Below are positions 18,308-27,398 of a DNA stretch of 57,029 nucleotides, piece after piece (the first letter of the stretch is position 1; every line of letters starts with the position of its first letter). Source of the DNA: Paracoccus sp. IB05 (GTDB lineage Bacteria > Pseudomonadota > Alphaproteobacteria > Rhodobacterales > Rhodobacteraceae). The notes beneath the pieces were generated by a model that was not told the origin of the DNA, did no database searches, and saw only the letters and a program-made list of their open reading frames with translations. The stretch is taken from the NCBI RefSeq assembly GCF_016405985.1, contig NZ_JAEFCF010000034.1, positions 1 to 57,029 of the forward strand, read 5' to 3'. The translations under genes were made by a program, and so were the position numbers.

Positions 18308-18319
18308 TCCCGCATCCCA

Positions 18320-20761
18320 TCACGCGCGGATCCGCGCGTTTTTCGCATCCCAGACCGGCTCATCCGCCTGCACCACCGCCGCGAACCGCTCCCCGAAGAT
18401 CTCAACCTCAAGCGCCTCACCCGGAACATTCAGATCAGCCCGCAACATTCCGAGACCAATGCATTTTCCGACCCGATGCCCAAAGTATCCGGACGTCAGC
18501 TCCCCCACGACCTGATCCCCTTTCCAGATCGTCGACATATAGGGCGGATCAAAAGCACCCGCTTCGATCACCAGGGTCGCAAAGCGCTTTGAAACTCCGG
18601 CCTGATTCTCGGCCTCCAGGGCTGCGCGACCGCGGAAATCAGCTTTCCCCCAATCGAAAAATCTCTCAAGACCGCCCTGCAAGACACTGTAATCAGTTGA
18701 CAGATCGCCCTTCCAGCCGCGATAGCCTTTCTCGATCCGCAGCGAATTCAGCGCAAACATCCCAAAGGGTTTCAGCCCCAAAGGCGCGCCTGCCGCCAGG
18801 ATTGCGTCCCAGACCACGGGCGTATCGGCCAGGCGGGAATGGATCTCCCAGCCAAGCTCCCCGGCAAAACTCACCCGCGCCAGCCAGACCTCGCGCCCGG
18901 CAATCCGCCCGGTCTGATGCGACAGCCACCCTTTCGCAAGATCAGCCTCCGTCCCCGCCGCCTCCAGCACCGCCCGCGCCTGAGGCCCGGTCAGGATCTG
19001 GCAGGACCAGTCATTGGTGACCTCGGCCAGGGTCAGCCCTGGCACAAGGTGCCGCTCCAGCCAGGCCCGGTCATGTGCCTCGGCCGTTGCTGCCGTGATC
19101 AGCAGGATCTCATCTTCCGCAAAGCGGGCGACCGACATTTCCGTGACGATCCGGCCCTTCTCATCGGCGAAATAGGCCAGGCCCAGCCGCCCGACCGATG
19201 GCAGCTTGCCGGTGGTCTGCGCCAGAAGCCAGGCCGCCGCGCCCTCACCCGACAGCCAGTAACGCGAGAAGCCCGGCAGATCGAGGATACCGCAGGCATC
19301 GCGCACCGCCTCACATTCGGCCTTCACCGCACCGAACCACGGCCCTTCGCGCTTCCAGGTGCGCTGCGCCGCCTCAGTGACGTCATCGCCGGGCCGCGCA
19401 TACCAGAGCGCACGCTCCCAGCCATTAAAGGGCCCGAATTGCGCGCCCATCGCCGCCACCCGGTCATGCACCGGTGAGAGCTTCTTGCCGCGCCCCTCGC
19501 CCCAGGCGTGATGCGGGAAATGCATCGCATATTCGTTGCCATAGACTTCCTTGCCCTTGGCGACGCAGTAATCGTGATCCTCAAACCCGGTAAACCGGCG
19601 CGGATCGCAGGACCACATATCCCATTCGGTCGCGCCCTCGGTGATCCATTCGGCCAGCACCTTGCCGGCCCCGCCGCCCTGGCAGATGCCAAAGGTGAAG
19701 ACACAGGCCTCAAAGGCGTTCGGCACACCGGGCATCGGCCCGATCAGCGGATTGCCATCCGGCGTATAGGGGATCGGCCCGTTGATAACCTTTTGCAACG
19801 CGGCCTTCTCCAGCAGCGGGACCCGGGCCATCGCGTCAGCAATATGCCATTCCAGCCGCTCCAGATCATCGGGGAAGAGCTGAAAGCTGAAATCCTCCGG
19901 CATCGGGTCATCGGGTGTCGCCCAATGCGCACGGCAGGGATTCTCATAGGGCCCAAGGTTGAAGCCCATCTTCTCCTGACGCAGGTAATAGCTCGAGTCG
20001 ACATCGCGCAACAGCGGCAGCTTGGCGCCGCTTTCTTTCGACCAGGCCTCCAGCTCCGGGATGGTGTCGAACAGGAGATACTGATGGCTCATCACCATCA
20101 TCGGCACCCGGCGGTTGAAGAGCCTGCCGACCTCGGCCGCATAGTACCCTGCGGCATTGACGACATATTCCGCCCGCACCTCGCCCTTCGGCGTCGAAAG
20201 CACCCATTCAGAGCCGGTCCATGTCGCGGCCGTGACCGGACAAAACCGCTCGATGCGCGCCCCCATCTGGCGCGCGCCGGTGGCCAGCGCCTGGGTCAGC
20301 TGCGCCGGATCAATATCGCCGTCATAGGGATCATAAAGCGCCCCGGTCAGATCATGCGTTTCCAGGAAGGGATAGCGCCCCCGGATCTCATCCGGCCCCA
20401 GCACTTCCAGATCCATCCCCTGGTAGCGCCCCATGCCGGCGACACGCTTAAACTCCAGCAGCCGCTCCTCGCTATGCCCCAGCCGGACCGAGCCGGTGAC
20501 ATGGTAATTCATCGGATAGCCGACCTCATCGCCAAGCCCGCGATAAAGCCCCGCCGAATAGCGCTGCATATTCATGATCGACCAGGAGGCGGAAAATGTC
20601 GGCACATTCCCCGCCGCATGCCATGTCGAGCCGGCGGTCAGCTCGTTTTTCTCCAGCAGGATCACATCTTTCCAGCCTGCTTTCGCAAGGTGGTAAAGGG
20701 CCGAGACGCCCACCACGCCCCCCCCGATGATCGCGACCCGCGCGCTGGCCAGTTCTGTCAT
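18320..20761 (-). CDS. Second FAD-dependent oxidoreductase-GcvT fusion
   Basis: An 813-residue paralogue of the downstream enzyme. The start at 20761 has GGGAGAG just upstream; an in-frame ATG at 20812 has none. The FAD motif is IIGGGVVGVSALYHLAKAGW (about 11-30) and the flavinylation-type motif is GSTWHAAGNVP. The GcvT half begins near residue 440 (GILDLPGFSRYWL, ELGWEIHS, EKGYRGWKGDL). The two paralogues differ clearly across the substrate side of the FAD domain (here EVLGPDEIRGRYPF, in the other SEIKAMYPHL), so they probably act on different N-methyl substrates or successive steps. It is first in the minus-strand operon and divergent from a LysR gene. Confidence 0.9.
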   Translation of the reverse strand: MTELASARVAIIGGGVVGVSALYHLAKAGWKDVILLEKNELTAGSTWHAAGNVPTFSASWSIMNMQRYSAGLYRGLGDEVGYPMNYHVTGSVRLGHSEERLLEFKRVAGMGRYQGMDLEVLGPDEIRGRYPFLETHDLTGALYDPYDGDIDPAQLTQALATGARQMGARIERFCPVTAATWTGSEWVLSTPKGEVRAEYVVNAAGYYAAEVGRLFNRRVPMMVMSHQYLLFDTIPELEAWSKESGAKLPLLRDVDSSYYLRQEKMGFNLGPYENPCRAHWATPDDPMPEDFSFQLFPDDLERLEWHIADAMARVPLLEKAALQKVINGPIPYTPDGNPLIGPMPGVPNAFEACVFTFGICQGGGAGKVLAEWITEGATEWDMWSCDPRRFTGFEDHDYCVAKGKEVYGNEYAMHFPHHAWGEGRGKKLSPVHDRVAAMGAQFGPFNGWERALWYARPGDDVTEAAQRTWKREGPWFGAVKAECEAVRDACGILDLPGFSRYWLSGEGAAAWLLAQTTGKLPSVGRLGLAYFADEKGRIVTEMSVARFAEDEILLITAATAEAHDRAWLERHLVPGLTLAEVTNDWSCQILTGPQARAVLEAAGTEADLAKGWLSHQTGRIAGREVWLARVSFAGELGWEIHSRLADTPVVWDAILAAGAPLGLKPFGMFALNSLRIEKGYRGWKGDLSTDYSVLQGGLERFFDWGKADFRGRAALEAENQAGVSKRFATLVIEAGAFDPPYMSTIWKGDQVVGELTSGYFGHRVGKCIGLGMLRADLNVPGEALEVEIFGERFAAVVQADEPVWDAKNARIRA

Positions 20762-20832
20762 TTTACTCTCCCTGATTGCCTCCAATATCCGCCAGCTTCC
20801 CGCCCCTTTCAATTCGGCGCAGAGCCGGCTAT

Positions 20833-20851
20833 TGATCGGCCTATCCGATCA
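20833..20851. promoter_or_regulatory. Probable LysR binding site (ATC-N9-GAT)
   Basis: TGATCGG-CCTAT-CCGATCA is a perfect 7-bp inverted repeat with a 5-bp spacer. It includes ATC-N9-GAT, the T-N11-A core of LysR-type regulator boxes. It lies in the 175-bp divergent region between the FAD/GcvT operon (start 20761) and the lysR gene (start 20937), where such a regulator would bind to control both. Confidence 0.7.
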
Positions 20852-20867
20852 GAACCGCTGCTTTGGT

Positions 20868-20914
20868 CTTCCTCTTGACGGCAATACTCCGGGGGTCCGG
20901 GGGCTGGCCCCCGG
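20868..20914 (-). repeat. Intergenic element, AGTATTT subfamily (copy d)
   Basis: Read on the minus strand: stem-loop at 20897-20914, then CCCCCGGAGTATTGCCG, then TCAAGAGGAAG. It lies between the LysR start and the probable LysR box, in a divergent promoter region, so it is not in a usual terminator position. Confidence 0.7.
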
Positions 20915-20936
20915 CGGCTTCAGAAAGAACGCAGCC

Positions 20937-21815
20937 ATGCAAATCGAACTTATCGAGACCTTCCTCGATCTTGCCGAAAGCCGCAGCTTCCACCGCACGG
21001 CCGAGCGCCTCGGCGTCACGCAATCGACGATCTCGGCCCGCCTCCAGGTGCTGGAAACCGCGCTCGGCGCGCGGCTCTTCGACCGCTCCCGCGCCGGCAC
21101 CATGCTTACGACCGAAGGCAAACGGTTTGAGCCCCATGCCCGCATGTTGCGCCATGAATGGAACGAGGCGCGCCGCCATATTCAGGTGCCGACCGGCGCC
21201 GGGCATCTTCTGCGGCTCGGGATCCAGAATGACCTTTCGGCGATTTATCTGGGCGAATGGGTTGTCGGGATCCGGCGGCAATTCCCCGATATCGCGCTTC
21301 ATATCGAGCCCGATTATTCTAATCAGATGTGCGCTGATCTGCTCACGGGCATCCTCGATTTCGCGGTGATGTTTTCACCAAAACCGCATCCGGATCTGCA
21401 TTTCGAAAGCCTTGGCGATGCCGGCTATCACATGGTCTCGACCGAAGTGACTGCGCTTTCCGGGGTGCGGCCGGAACGGTTCATCTTCTCGCATTTCTCG
21501 CCCGCCTTTCAGGAAATGCACCGCCAGGTCACGCCCGACCTGGTGAATTCACCGATCTCGGTCGGGCAAAGCGGTTCGGTCACCTCACTTCTGATGGGAA
21601 TGGGCGGCACCGGCTATGTGCTGGAGGCGACTGCCAGGGAGATGATCGCTGCCGGCAAGGTCATGGCGGTGGCGGATGCGCCGGTGCTGCGCCAGCCGGT
21701 CTATGCGGCGATGCATATCAGGCACCGGATCACGCCCCTGCACCGAAAGCTCAGCCGGATCGTCAGCCGCAAGCTTGGCGGGCATGGTGCGTTTCTGACG
21801 CCGCCGGAGGCATGA
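20937..21815 (+). CDS. LysR-family transcriptional regulator
   Basis: A 292-residue LysR-type regulator. The N-terminal winged helix-turn-helix is clear (MQIELIETFLDLAESRSFHR, then TAERLGVTQSTISARLQVLE, residues 1-45), followed by the LFDRS and TTEGK wing region and the two-lobed effector domain. The ATG at 20937 matches the family N-terminus, and AGAAAG lies upstream. It is divergent from the FAD/GcvT operon with an ATC-N9-GAT box between, so it most likely controls that operon and itself in response to a pathway intermediate. The ligand is unknown. A 12-bp inverted repeat at its 3' end leads into intergenic element copy e. Confidence 0.92.
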   Translation: MQIELIETFLDLAESRSFHRTAERLGVTQSTISARLQVLETALGARLFDRSRAGTMLTTEGKRFEPHARMLRHEWNEARRHIQVPTGAGHLLRLGIQNDLSAIYLGEWVVGIRRQFPDIALHIEPDYSNQMCADLLTGILDFAVMFSPKPHPDLHFESLGDAGYHMVSTEVTALSGVRPERFIFSHFSPAFQEMHRQVTPDLVNSPISVGQSGSVTSLLMGMGGTGYVLEATAREMIAAGKVMAVADAPVLRQPVYAAMHIRHRITPLHRKLSRIVSRKLGGHGAFLTPPEA

Positions 21816-21860
21816 CGGCTGTCGGATGCCTCCGGCGGGAGTATTTAAATCAAGCGGAAA
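21801..21860 (+). repeat. Intergenic element, AGTATTT subfamily (copy e), with terminator-like stem
   Basis: A perfect 12-bp inverted repeat pairs 21801-21812 with 21827-21838, spanning the lysR stop. It is followed by GGGAGTATTTAAATCAAGCGGAA. The convergent PHP gene ends at 21862. The stem probably ends transcription of one or both genes. Confidence 0.75.
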
Positions 21861-21861
21861 T

Positions 21862-22788
21862 TCAGTCGCGCCGGATCGGGTTGGTCCAGGCGCGCCGGCC
21901 AGCAGCATCGATCACCACAACGCGGATCCAGGGCGTGTCGCCCTGCCAGTTCAGCGGCACTTCGGCGCGGGTCATGGAGGATCCATGTGTGACGTTTGAG
22001 CTTGACCCATGGCCGATGGCAATGACCCATTCCACGGCGGTGCACTCGACGATGACCCGGTCGCCCTCAACGCGGAAATCATGGATTTCAGGGCCCTGGC
22101 TCGAATAGAAATCGCCGCGTTTCAGGGCTTCCAGCAGGGCTTCGGGGGTGTTTTCCTCAGCCTTCACCATGGTCCAGCCGCCAAAGGCATCGGGAACCGC
22201 GAAATGGGAATCGTCGGTCGCGATCAGGGTGATGTCGCGCCCTTCCGAGATCAGCAGATCGGCAATCGTGCCGCCATCGCCGCGATCCGCGCCGACCGCC
22301 GAGCCGTGGTTGTAGATCTCGACCGCATGGGCGGCGGTGATCGAGCGCGCATCGTCAAGGGTCATCCCCGACCAATGCGGATGCGCGATGGTCACGAAGG
22401 CGCCGGCGGCGGCGGCACGGGCCGCGATGTCGGGGCCGGTTTCCTGGCCCGGATGGGCATGGAAATCAGCGCTGCCCACTTTCGGAAAATCCAGCGGCAG
22501 GCCAACGGCAAGGATATGCCAGAGTTCGCCGTTTTCCATCGCGCCGGAATGCAGCTCTGCCCCCAGAATGGTCGTGAACCCTTCGGCCCGGAACGGCCGG
22601 GTATCAACCAGCGGATAGTCGTAATGCCCGACATAGTGGTCGGTCAGGGCCATGAAATCATAGCCTTCCGCCTGGTAGCGGCGGCAGACCTCTGCGGGCG
22701 GCAGCGCGCCATCGGAGCGGTCCGAATGGCAGTGGAGATTTCCGCGCCAGAAGCGGCCGGGGGCGGTGAAGGCGGATTGGCGGACCAT
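21862..22788 (-). CDS. PHP-domain metal-dependent phosphoesterase
   Basis: A 308-residue protein with an N-terminal PHP domain (polymerase and histidinol phosphatase fold): GNLHCHSDRSDG (about 17-27, first metal ligands H19 and H21), ALTDHYVGH (second cluster), AHPHWSG (third), and ATDDSHF (fourth). All expected His/Asp clusters are present, so it is likely an active hydrolase with two or three metals. The ATG at 22788 is chosen because upstream in-frame codons lose coding character. It ends convergently with the LysR gene. Substrate unknown; related proteins hydrolyse nucleoside or sugar phosphates. Confidence 0.85.
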   Translation of the reverse strand: MVRQSAFTAPGRFWRGNLHCHSDRSDGALPPAEVCRRYQAEGYDFMALTDHYVGHYDYPLVDTRPFRAEGFTTILGAELHSGAMENGELWHILAVGLPLDFPKVGSADFHAHPGQETGPDIAARAAAAGAFVTIAHPHWSGMTLDDARSITAAHAVEIYNHGSAVGADRGDGGTIADLLISEGRDITLIATDDSHFAVPDAFGGWTMVKAEENTPEALLEALKRGDFYSSQGPEIHDFRVEGDRVIVECTAVEWVIAIGHGSSSNVTHGSSMTRAEVPLNWQGDTPWIRVVVIDAAGRRAWTNPIRRD

Positions 22789-25128
22789 GTCTGCTCCGGT
22801 TGAAGGGCATATTGAATAACCCTGGCCGCCGGCAAGGGCGGCATGGGTGGCGGGGGCCAGGGACCATATCGCCGGCTCCGGTAACGCTGATGCGACAGGG
22901 ACGGCGCCGCCAACTCTGCCGCGCTCCAGAGGCGGCGGCAAGGCCCCACCTCGTTGCGGCGCATGGCCGGCATGTCGTTTCGCCGGTTGCAACGGGGGCC
23001 GCGCATCCCGATGCGAAAACCACGGCCAGAGCGGCCACGCTGTCTGACCCCATTCTGATTGGCACCGGCGGGCCCGATCATACGGGGCCTGGCCGTGATC
23101 ACAGGCGTGATATGCAACCTGTTCCGCGACAGAAGGCAATGCGCAGGCCCTGCCCCACAATAGCAGCGGGCGACCTTGCGTGCCGCCGGAACCCTGCTGC
23201 GCCCCTTGCTCCGACGAATCCGATCCGACCGGTCACAGCTCCTGGCAGGAGGACCCAATGCGGATCATCATCGGCTGCGAAATCTGATCGCGCCTGCTCC
23301 CCATTTACGGGGTCAGTGCAAGGCTGCGGATCGTCGCGTCGATCTCATCAGGTTTCGCGGCGTCCCGGCGTCGGGGGATTTTTCGGCCTGGTCAGCAATC
23401 GCCCCTCCGATGAAGGCTTTGGCTTCATAAGCAAGGAAGCGGATGACAGAGAGCCAGCGACCAGCCGCGCACGCGCCCGGGCGCTTCAGCGCTGTCGACA
23501 AAGACGTCGCGCGGTGGCGGCAGCCTGTGTCGGGTATCATCGGCGAAACCCTCTGCCCGAACCGGCTCCTTCTGCGAGCGATATTGACAGTCGCTGCATC
23601 TCAGGAGGGCATTTGACGGTCACGAAATCCCCCTGGGCATGAGGATATCATCCCCGGGGTCTTTGCAACGCCATCGCCTCCTCGCAATGGCGAGCGGAAT
23701 GCGCAATCGGGCTTCGCAATCTCCTGCGTCACTGCCGGGCCGCCGCGCGCAGCGAAGGCGAGAAGGGCAGCTGTTGCGAGCGGCTGGCGGTCGATTCAGG
23801 TCGCCATGACTTTCCAACTCGGGAGGGTCCCATCCCACCTTGCGGCTTTTGGGGCGGTTCGGCCATTCCCGGCAACAGAAGGCGCCGTGCCGGGATGCTG
23901 AACAGCAGCTTCATGCCGGCAATCCTGCGGGGACCCGGCGGCGTCACAGCAGGGATCCGCATGCAGGAACGCGCAACGCGCGGATGAGCCTGGGGGAGCG
24001 GTAGACCGAAATCGCGGTGCCGCATCCTCGCCTTGTCCGCGAGGGCCTCCGGAACGCGGTCAAAATGCGCGGTCATATGGTGAGGAAGATTGAGTGCCGA
24101 TGTGCCAATCCGGGACGGGCACCGCCCCCGGTTCCTGCTCAGCACGCGACGACCTCCCTCTGCCGCAGGGCTCAGTTCGAAATGCCGCCGCACAACACCC
24201 GTTCGATGAGGACGCCGCCCGTATTCTCTGCGAGGGACATGCCGCCAGGCGCAACCGGATACAGAACGCCCGGGAGACCGGTCGTGCCGATTGCAGGAAG
24301 GATCTCGTCCGCGTCACCGCCGGCCATAAGAATTGGTTGCCGCCCTCGGTGCCAGTGGTCCCGCCCGAACAGGTTAAGGATCGGATGTTCGCGGGCCTCA
24401 CAGAGCCGGAACAGATGGGCGACGCGAAGGAAACGATGCGGGCGCGGATCGAAGGCCTGACGCCGATGCCGGTTCCGCCCCCGATGAGAACCCGAACGGG
24501 CTTTCGATCCACTTTGACTGGGCTTTGGCCCAAGCTGTTGCTTCTCGCCAGCGGGCTGCCGGTCAGGGGTGGTATCCATCTGGGTCCGGAAGGGCTGAAT
24601 GGTTAAAGAGGCGCCGGAACCGATTTCTAATGGCATGACAAGTTTGAGGAATTATCGGTTGCGCAGGCCGGATCCGGCTGCAAAGCCCGGTGCGAAAGCC
24701 ACCATCACCGAACCGATGGATCCGCGCATCATCCGGGCATCATCCGGGCAACGGCGATTGCTGCTGCCTTTGTTGCGGCAGAAAAACAAAAAGCATCGGC
24801 GCTGAAGGATCCTGCAGGCCGCTTTGCCGATATCGGGGACCAGGCTGCGCCGCCTGGCGTGACCGCCCTGGTAGCAGCCTGAGCAATATGTCGACTGCCT
24901 GCGCGATCACCACGCAATGCGGGGCCTCGGGGGGCATCCCGGGGGGCATCTTGGGGGGCATCTTGGGGGGCATCTGGCAATGATACCCTCGCACGGGCGG
25001 CGGGGCCCGAGCAGCGTACCGGGTCCGGTGGCTGCCAGGCTGCGGTCTGAGAGGGGGTGGTCTGTGCAGGGCGGCAGGATGGGAATGTCTTTCCCCCGTC
25101 ACAAAACCCCGCTACTTCCCTGGAGGTC
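22789..25128. other. 2.3-kb stretch without a convincing gene
   Basis: Many frames are open but none combines a start, a ribosome binding site, a recognisable domain and a consistent third-position bias throughout. Two segments look partly coding: minus strand 23310-23460 (VIRFLAYEAKAFIGGAIADQ, with a frame change leading to EIDATIRSLALTP and a stop at about 23302), and plus strand about 24140-24480 (PEQVKDRMFAGLTEPEQMGD). Both are probably decayed genes. A 12-bp tandem repeat lies at 24921-24975. A long non-coding RNA is not excluded. Confidence 0.55.
24921..24975 (+). repeat. 12-bp tandem repeat (GGCATCTTGGGG)
   Basis: Units begin at 24931, 24943 and 24955 with a partial unit at 24967 and a degenerate 10-bp unit at 24921. 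The central two are identical. On the plus strand one frame reads GGI-LGGI-LGGI. It is about 150 bp upstream of chrA, within a gene-poor region. Confidence 0.9.
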
Positions 25129-26511
25129 ATGACATCAGCCAGCCCGACGGACCCCACTCCCCCCGCCGATCGCCGTGAGGCGCCTTTGCCCGCGCGCGCC
25201 CCGGCGCCGTCGCTGGCTGAAGTGTCGGCGGCGTTCTGGCGGATCGGCCTTTGGTCCTTTGGCGGCCCGGCAGCACAGATCGCCCTGTTGCACCGGGTGG
25301 CGCTGGAGGAAAAATCCTGGATCAGCGAGGAGGAATATGCGCGCGCGCTGTCCTTTTGCATGCTGCTTCCCGGCCCCGAGGCGATGCAGCTTGCAACCTG
25401 GATCGGCTGGCGGCTGCGCGGCGTTAAGGGCGGGCTGATTGCGGGCGGGCTTTTTGTGGCTCCGGGCGCGGTGCTGATCACAGTCCTCGCCGCGCTCTAT
25501 ACCGGGTTTGGCACTATCCCCCTGATTCCGGTGCTGTTTACCGGCATCCAGGCGGCGGTGCTGGCGATTGTCGCAGCAGCCCTGATCCGGCTTGGGCAAA
25601 GGGCGCTGCAAATGCGGGAGGCGCGGATCATCGCGCTTTTGTCCTTTCTCGGCCTGTTTGTCTTTGCCCTGCCCTTCCCGCTGATCCTGCTGGCGGCAGC
25701 GCTTTGGGGAGGGTTGCAGGCGCTGCGACCGGCATTGCGACCGGGGCTGCCAGAGGGGCTGCGCGCGGCCAGCCCCCCGGCCATAGAACCGCCCCCGCCC
25801 GCCCGGGCTGCCGGCAACATCTGGCGCGAGGCCGTCTGGCAAGGGGCGCTCTGGCTGGGCCTCTGGCTTCTGCCACTGGCCCTGCTGATGATCTTCGGGC
25901 CAGAGCGGCTGGCAGAGATCGGGGTCTTTTTCACGAAACTGGCGGCGCTGGCCTTTGGCGGCGCCTATGCGCTGATGGCCTGGATGGCGCAGGAAATGGT
26001 CGATCTGCGCGGCTGGCTGACGACCGGGCAGATGATCGACGGGCTGGCACTGGCGGAATCGACGCCGGGGCCGCTGATCCTTGTCACCGCTTTCACCGGC
26101 TGGATCGCGGGGTTTCAGGACGGCGGCCCCCTGATGGCGCTTGGTGGCGCGGGCGTCGCGCTCTGGATGACCTTCCTGCCGTCATTTCTGTTCATCTTCA
26201 CCGCGAGCCCCTTTATCGACAGGCTGCTGGCCGTGCCGGTGCTCGCCGGAGCCATGGCGCGGATCACGCCTGCTGTCGTCGGGGTGATCGCCAATCTCTC
26301 GCTCTGGTTCGCCCTGCATGTGCTGTTCACCGGCCATCGCGGGATCAGCGCCGGACCGGTGCAGATGCTGCTGCCTGACCTCGCGACGCTGAAACCCCTC
26401 TCGCTTGCCATCGCTTTGGCGAGCGGTGTTGCGCTCTGGCACCTGCGCCTTGCGATGCCGCTTGTTCTGGCGCTGGCCGCCGGCGCCGCCCTGCTGCTCT
26501 CGCATTCGTGA
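25129..26511 (+). CDS. chrA: Chromate efflux transporter ChrA (two-domain CHR family)
   Basis: An integral membrane protein of 460 residues with two homologous CHR domains, expected to extrude chromate by chemiosmotic exchange. The ATG at 25129 follows TGGAGG. The first domain carries SFGGPAAQIALLH (about 39-51) and PGPEAMQLATWIGW (about 82-95); the second, after a Pro/Ala-rich linker (about 205-235), carries LAFGGAYALMAWM and the ESTPGPL/FTGW block. About ten hydrophobic segments are visible. The gene stands alone with no chrB regulator next to it. Family assignment is secure; actual substrate specificity is inferred. Confidence 0.92.
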   Translation: MTSASPTDPTPPADRREAPLPARAPAPSLAEVSAAFWRIGLWSFGGPAAQIALLHRVALEEKSWISEEEYARALSFCMLLPGPEAMQLATWIGWRLRGVKGGLIAGGLFVAPGAVLITVLAALYTGFGTIPLIPVLFTGIQAAVLAIVAAALIRLGQRALQMREARIIALLSFLGLFVFALPFPLILLAAALWGGLQALRPALRPGLPEGLRAASPPAIEPPPPARAAGNIWREAVWQGALWLGLWLLPLALLMIFGPERLAEIGVFFTKLAALAFGGAYALMAWMAQEMVDLRGWLTTGQMIDGLALAESTPGPLILVTAFTGWIAGFQDGGPLMALGGAGVALWMTFLPSFLFIFTASPFIDRLLAVPVLAGAMARITPAVVGVIANLSLWFALHVLFTGHRGISAGPVQMLLPDLATLKPLSLAIALASGVALWHLRLAMPLVLALAAGAALLLSHS

Positions 26512-26641
26512 CTGCCGTAAATCGGGGCAGTTTCGCCGCCGCCCTGTCCGCAGGCAGCGAGTTTTAGGCCAGAGGTGCGCGCTCGCCCCTTTCCTTGACG
26601 GCCAGATGTTTTATGGTGGCGCGAAATGGCGGGGGAACCGG

Positions 26642-27112
26642 ATGACGCGCAGTATCGACTATGGAAACCTGATGCATCAGGCTATGCGCAGCCTGATCCG
26701 CTCGGTGCTGGATGAAGTGGCGGCACATGGCCTGCCCGGGGCGCATCACTTCTTTATCACCTTTGACACCACCCATCCCGATGTTGCCATCGCCGACTGG
26801 CTGAAAGAGCGCTACCCGACCGAGATGACGGTGGTGCTGCAACACTGGTTCTCGGGGCTTGAGGTCACGGATGAGGGATTCACCGTGACGCTGAACTTCG
26901 GCAATTCACCCGAGCCGCTGGTGATCCCCTTTGATTCCGTGCTGACCTTTGTCGATCCCTCGGTCGAATTCGGGCTGCGCTTCGAAAGCCAGCATGATGA
27001 GGAGGAGGAGGAAGACGAGACGGATGAGGGCGAGGAGGAGGCAGAAGATGCCGAACCCCCGCCGCGCCAGGAGGCCGAAGTGGTCAGCCTTGATCAGTTC
27101 CGCAAGACCTGA
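26642..27112 (+). CDS. sspB: ClpXP adaptor SspB (alphaproteobacterial type)
   Basis: A 156-residue SspB, which tethers ssrA-tagged and some regulatory proteins to ClpXP. The substrate-binding domain covers about residues 1-115 (IDYGNLMHQAMRSLIRSVL, HHFFITFDTTHPDVAI, YPTEMTVVLQHWF, LNFGNSPEPLVIPFDSVLTF), followed by a flexible, very acidic linker (about 117-143, mainly Glu and Asp) and a short C-terminal ClpX-binding tail (EVVSLDQFRK). The ATG at 26642 is the family start. Just downstream, 27122-27157 holds three copies of a 13-bp unit (CTGAGCCGGGGAC). Confidence 0.95.
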   Translation: MTRSIDYGNLMHQAMRSLIRSVLDEVAAHGLPGAHHFFITFDTTHPDVAIADWLKERYPTEMTVVLQHWFSGLEVTDEGFTVTLNFGNSPEPLVIPFDSVLTFVDPSVEFGLRFESQHDEEEEEDETDEGEEEAEDAEPPPRQEAEVVSLDQFRKT

Positions 27113-27121
27113 GCCCAGGCA

Positions 27122-27157
27122 CTGAGCCGGGGACCTGAGCCGGGGACCTGAGCCGGA
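27122..27157. repeat. 13-bp tandem repeat (CTGAGCCGGGGAC)
   Basis: Two exact units (27122-27134 and 27135-27147) and a partial third up to 27157. It begins ten bases after the sspB stop, in an otherwise plain 286-bp intergenic region. Confidence 0.85.
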
Positions 27158-27398
27158 GATCGCCCCCGCGCGTGTCATCCGTCTGTCAGCATGACCCGCC
27201 AGGCTGAGACGGGAACGACCCGGTTTTTCGGCGCCCGGGACAGCGTCTGAGGCGACACATCTGGCGCTTATTGCGGCCAATGGCGTACCCGGCGCCGCCT
27301 GACCGTGCCGCAAGAGTTACTGCGAAACAACCGGTTCATCCAGCGGATGGGCCTGGGACATGACCCGGGAGCAATCCCGTATGAGGACAGGATAAGCG

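Noticed and set aside
22800-23642. 280-codon plus-strand frame containing EGFGFIS, like cold-shock proteins
   Set aside because: Only that short string fits; the rest is Arg/Pro/Ala-rich and the cold-shock RNP motifs are absent.
24172-24636. Minus-strand frame with GRDHWHRG, like DUF1501 or sulfatase-type proteins
   Set aside because: The match is only a few residues, and the opposite strand has equally coding-like sequence; no start or domain can be supported.
26595-26641. TTGACG upstream of sspB as a sigma-70 promoter
   Set aside because: No -10 element lies at a proper distance, so I do not call it.
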